A stretch of DNA of 7,122 nucleotides from Clostridiales bacterium (GTDB lineage: Bacteria; Bacillota; Desulfitobacteriia; Desulfitobacteriales; Desulfitobacteriaceae): NCBI GenBank assembly GCA_027357125.1, contig DAHVVW010000108.1, positions 1 through 7,122 on the forward strand. Direction: 5' to 3'. The translations under genes were made by a program, and so were the position numbers. This document shows, in pieces, positions 4,484-7,122 of this stretch. Under the pieces are notes generated by a model, which saw only the letters and a program-made list of their open reading frames with translations, was not told where the DNA came from and made no database searches. Numbering within the stretch: position 1 is the first letter of the stretch; every line of letters begins with the position of its first letter.

Positions 4484-5533
4484 ATGCCGGACAGAAATTC
4501 GCCATCCGACAGGATTGTCGAGCAATTGCAAGAAGAAATCCGTTCTCTTGAAACCCGTTTGGAAGAAGTTCATCTTTATACGCATGTCCTTCTTGAAATA
4601 GCAAGAGCCTTAAATGCGTCTCTTGATACACGGGTAATCGCGAGCAACATTATCAGCGCCATCTCAGCCCTGGTTGCGGTTGAGAAGGCCTCGGTATGTC
4701 TATGCGTAGATCTGGGCAAATCCATTGAAGTTATCGGCTTATTCGATTCCGCCACCCCTTATCCCAAATTTCCCCCTAACTACGATTTTTCATCTATACG
4801 GAAAATCATGGGTGAGGAGAAAACTGTTTATTACCCACAGCATGACGAAGGCCCATGGGGTTTAGTTTGCTGCCTTCCTTTGCTAAGCGCCCAGCGTAAA
4901 ATCGGCTGTATCAACATCCATTCCATCAGGCAGCCTGAAATTACCCAGTCCCAAATGGAGTTTTTAGAAACACTTGCAGGTTATGCGGCTTCCGCGTTGC
5001 ACAATGCCCTCCTCTATGCACTCGTGCAAAGAGATTCTATCACCGATGGTCTGACGGAAGTATACAATTATAGATATTTCCAGAGAAGGCTGCGCGAGCA
5101 GATTTCTCTGTGCCAACGGCGTCAGCCCCATTCTTCTCTTGGCTTGCTCATCCTTGATGTAGATAATTTTAAGAATTTCAATGACCGCTATGGGCACCAG
5201 TTTGGGGATACCGTCCTTAAAACAGTAGTGAAAGTGTTGGCAACTCATTTACGTGAAGAAGATATCCTAGCCCGTTACGGCGGGGAAGAATTTGTGCTCC
5301 TGGTCCCGGAGGCTACAGATGAAACGATTACAACGGTAAGTGAAAAAGTACGTAATCTCATTCAATTTACCAGAATAGAAAACCCTGACACGGAAGAAGA
5401 AGTTTCAATTACCGTAAGCATCGGAGCAACTTTATGGCGTCTCGAAGACACTGTTACTTCCCTAATTGCCCGTGCAGACAATGCCCTCTACCGCGCCAAA
5501 AATACCGGTCGCAATCAAAGTGTACTTGAGTGA
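4484..5533 (+). CDS. GAF-GGDEF diguanylate cyclase (349 aa)
   Basis: The enzyme would make cyclic di-GMP from two GTP. A short N-terminal coiled coil (about 8-32) precedes a GAF-type sensor domain (about 35-178) and a GGDEF domain (about 186-346). The active-site loop is GGEEF (266-270), a functional variant; metal ligands are in LDVDNF (224-229), and NFNDRYGHQFGD and the C-terminal ADNALYRAKNTGRNQ are typical. The inhibitory site RxxD (R257, D260) lies five residues before GGEEF, so product feedback is expected. There is no membrane segment, so it is a soluble sensor; the GAF ligand is unknown and no phytochrome-type Cys is obvious. The ATG at 4484 is chosen because AAGGAGG (4471-4477) lies six bases before it; the in-frame GTG at 4457 lies upstream of that site and cannot use it. 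It is divergent from the TPR operon and ends one base from the convergent permease gene. Confidence 0.92.
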   Translation: MPDRNSPSDRIVEQLQEEIRSLETRLEEVHLYTHVLLEIARALNASLDTRVIASNIISAISALVAVEKASVCLCVDLGKSIEVIGLFDSATPYPKFPPNYDFSSIRKIMGEEKTVYYPQHDEGPWGLVCCLPLLSAQRKIGCINIHSIRQPEITQSQMEFLETLAGYAASALHNALLYALVQRDSITDGLTEVYNYRYFQRRLREQISLCQRRQPHSSLGLLILDVDNFKNFNDRYGHQFGDTVLKTVVKVLATHLREEDILARYGGEEFVLLVPEATDETITTVSEKVRNLIQFTRIENPDTEEEVSITVSIGATLWRLEDTVTSLIARADNALYRAKNTGRNQSVLE

Positions 5534-5534
5534 C

Positions 5535-6986
5535 TTATAGCCGCATCATAGTCCAGAGGTAAGCCACCGCCAAAGCGGTAAGATATGAAGGCAAATTATA
5601 CTTAACCAGAGTCTGGGCTTCGACCCCGGCCACGGCTGCAGTCACAGCCGCAAAACCCCAGGGAATAAGCACTGCGCCGGTCCATATTGAAGCGATCTGT
5701 CCTAAGACAGCCAAGGGAGCGAGGGGCAAACCGGCAGCTTCACTAAGGGCAACTGCTATGCCTCCGGTAAGAGGCAAACCGGAAAACCCTGAACCATCCA
5801 TAGAACCAAGCATTGCAGTCAACATCACAAACAATCCGGCTACCCATTTGTTCAAAGGAAAAACCTGCGCCAGGGAAGTGGCGAAATCACTGAAAAAGCC
5901 CGGCTCATGGCGGTCGAATACAGCTAACGTACCTGTCGCCGTTCCCATAAAGAAAAATCCCGCCATAATAATTATTGGGGTAAAAGTACCGATGGAAAAG
6001 CGCAGACCGTGGCGCACATACTCTACAAAAGTGGAAAAGGCGTTTCCCCTGTCTTTTAACAAGGTTCCGGTTATTAAGATAATAAGGGTAACTCCCCCGA
6101 TTATGGCGCTTGCTCCATCCCCTTTTATCTTCCCTAAGATTAAAATTGCAATCGCCACCGCATAGCCGCCCAGAACAAGAAATCCGATCATACGGGCCGC
6201 AGGGTCCGTATTTTTAGGATGCTCAATTTTTGCCTTACTAGCTAATTTGCTCTCTGCCTGAGTATGTGGCAGAATGGCTGTCATTGCGCCCGTGTGTTTG
6301 CTTAAGCGGCGCTGCTGCCAGTCTCCAACCGCTGCCGCTGCTAAACCGCTTGCCAAAACCACGGGCCAGAGAGCATCTAACACACTTGCTAACGGTAAAC
6401 CGGTGGCCTTGCTTAATAAAGAAGGAGCTCCTTGAATCACGAAGTCACCTGAAAGGCCAAGCCCCTCTCCGAAAATAGCCAGGCTCATCGCAATAGCCAT
6501 CGGATTAAGGCCAGACCGACTCAAAGTCGGAACGAGCACCGCTCCCAGAAGGGTTACGGCGGGAGTAGGCCATAAGAATAAAGTCATAGCCCACATCACA
6601 ACACCTAAAACCCAGTAACTCAGCACCGGGTCGCGCAGAGTTTGCAGAGGCTGGGTAATAATTACATCAGCTCCGGTATCCTGTAACAGTTTTGTGAGTG
6701 CTACAACCATTCCGATTAAGAGAATAATGGTTAAGAGATTTTGCATTGACAGCATGAGCGCCCGGAACATGATCTCGAGAGCCCCGGGAAAGCTGAACCG
6801 TTCCGCCAAACCGACAGCCAAAATCCCTAAAGCCCCGGGTAATATAGGCTGTTTGCGTGCGATCAACGTCGCAATGATCACCAGAATAAATCCCAGAAAC
6901 ACCCAATGGGCCAGTGTGAACAGGACGACCACCACCTTAAGCCCTAATAGTGTGGCCTCATCCCCTTCTTTATATGTGTAAAACAC
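5535..6986 (-). CDS. Polytopic membrane permease, ion-transporter-superfamily type (up to 483 aa)
   Basis: The protein is strongly hydrophobic with about 11-12 membrane segments, split into two halves by a basic, polar loop (about 223-265). Each half carries the same motif, GxGxSG...G....LSxAxGLPLA, at residues 175-200 and 398-423, exactly 223 residues apart. Two-repeat permeases with Gly/Pro-rich hairpins are typical of the ion transporter superfamily (GntP, Dcu, CitMHS relatives), which move carboxylates or other anions with H+ or Na+. I cannot name a substrate or family. The outermost start is GTG at 6986, but it lies inside a terminator-like hairpin and has no ribosome binding site. The GTG codons at 6935 and 6932, with AGGG six to nine bases upstream, leave the first membrane helix intact and may be the true start. 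It lies 21 bases downstream of another minus-strand gene and converges on the GGDEF gene. Confidence 0.82.
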   Translation of the reverse strand: MFYTYKEGDEATLLGLKVVVVLFTLAHWVFLGFILVIIATLIARKQPILPGALGILAVGLAERFSFPGALEIMFRALMLSMQNLLTIILLIGMVVALTKLLQDTGADVIITQPLQTLRDPVLSYWVLGVVMWAMTLFLWPTPAVTLLGAVLVPTLSRSGLNPMAIAMSLAIFGEGLGLSGDFVIQGAPSLLSKATGLPLASVLDALWPVVLASGLAAAAVGDWQQRRLSKHTGAMTAILPHTQAESKLASKAKIEHPKNTDPAARMIGFLVLGGYAVAIAILILGKIKGDGASAIIGGVTLIILITGTLLKDRGNAFSTFVEYVRHGLRFSIGTFTPIIIMAGFFFMGTATGTLAVFDRHEPGFFSDFATSLAQVFPLNKWVAGLFVMLTAMLGSMDGSGFSGLPLTGGIAVALSEAAGLPLAPLAVLGQIASIWTGAVLIPWGFAAVTAAVAGVEAQTLVKYNLPSYLTALAVAYLWTMMRL

Positions 6987-7006
6987 CGCTTGCTTCGGCG
7001 GTGTTT
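6981..7006 (-). terminator. Hairpin after the upstream gene, overlapping the permease start
   Basis: AAACACCGC (6981-6989) pairs perfectly with GCGGTGTTT (6998-7006) around an eight-base loop. On the minus strand it begins two bases after the TAG stop at 7008 and is followed by a run of only four T residues. It looks like a weak intrinsic terminator. Because it covers the GTG at 6986, it could instead control permease translation. Confidence 0.55.
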
Positions 7007-7007
7007 G

Positions 7008-7121
7008 CTAATTCCCGGGACGCCAGATTGTCGCGCCTTTCTCCCAGGCAACTTGTCCAGCTGTATACTCAGTAAGCCAACTCGCGAAGGTTTCAGCTTC
7101 GGCCAGCGGAATATAGGTCTC
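7008..7121 (-). CDS. 3' end of an unrecognised protein gene, cut by the window edge
   Basis: The minus-strand frame is open from the right edge and encodes the last 37 residues before TAG at 7008. They include AEAETFASWLTEYTAGQV and the ending WEKGATIWRPGN. It looks like the end of a soluble alpha/beta domain with an amphipathic helix. Stop position, downstream hairpin and coding-like composition support it. Family not recognised. It precedes the permease in the same direction with only 21 bases between, so they may share a transcript if the hairpin leaks. Confidence 0.6.
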   Translation of the reverse strand, partial: ETYIPLAEAETFASWLTEYTAGQVAWEKGATIWRPGN

Positions 7122-7122
7122 A

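Overview
The window looks like a chromosomal segment from a Gram-positive, probably Clostridia-type (Peptococcaceae-like) member of the Bacillota. The inference rests on purine-rich AGGAGG-type ribosome binding sites, a VanW-family envelope protein, a two-barrel PRC protein, moderate GC content and short leaders with sigma-A-like boxes. I cannot name the species.

Left part (1-1200): a decayed accessory strip. It holds the first 28 codons of a minus-strand gene running off the left edge, an inverted-repeat element, and a toxin-antitoxin type pair on the minus strand (an intact 47-residue small protein overlapping a PIN-domain toxin that is cut short near the inverted repeat). Next comes a degenerate group II intron of about 245 bases, which keeps a GTGCG-type 5' end and a recognisable domain V but has lost its reverse transcriptase and most of its ribozyme. 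The 25 bases before the intron resemble a stretch inside the inverted-repeat element, so the two may be connected.

Middle (1174-4257): a compact, self-contained small-peptide unit (promoter, ribosome binding site, 35 codons, strong terminator) on the minus strand. It is followed by a minus-strand operon of three genes, in transcription order: a membrane-anchored TPR-type protein, a PRC-barrel protein and a VanW-family protein, with a terminator after the last. The TPR gene appears to start at an ATT codon 16 codons upstream of the first conventional start. The operon looks directed at the cell envelope, but its task is not known from sequence.

Right part (4258-7122): a divergent intergenic region with a 14-bp palindrome separates the operon from a plus-strand GAF-GGDEF diguanylate cyclase with intact active and inhibitory sites. 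Converging on it with a one-base gap is a large integral-membrane permease with a clear internal duplication, of ion-transporter-superfamily type, substrate unknown. A hairpin and the last 37 codons of another minus-strand gene close the window.

No CRISPR array, rRNA or tRNA was seen. I found no convincing complete new multi-gene system. The strongest unexplained items are the 35-codon orphan unit, the ATT start, and the intron remnant with its matching repeat.
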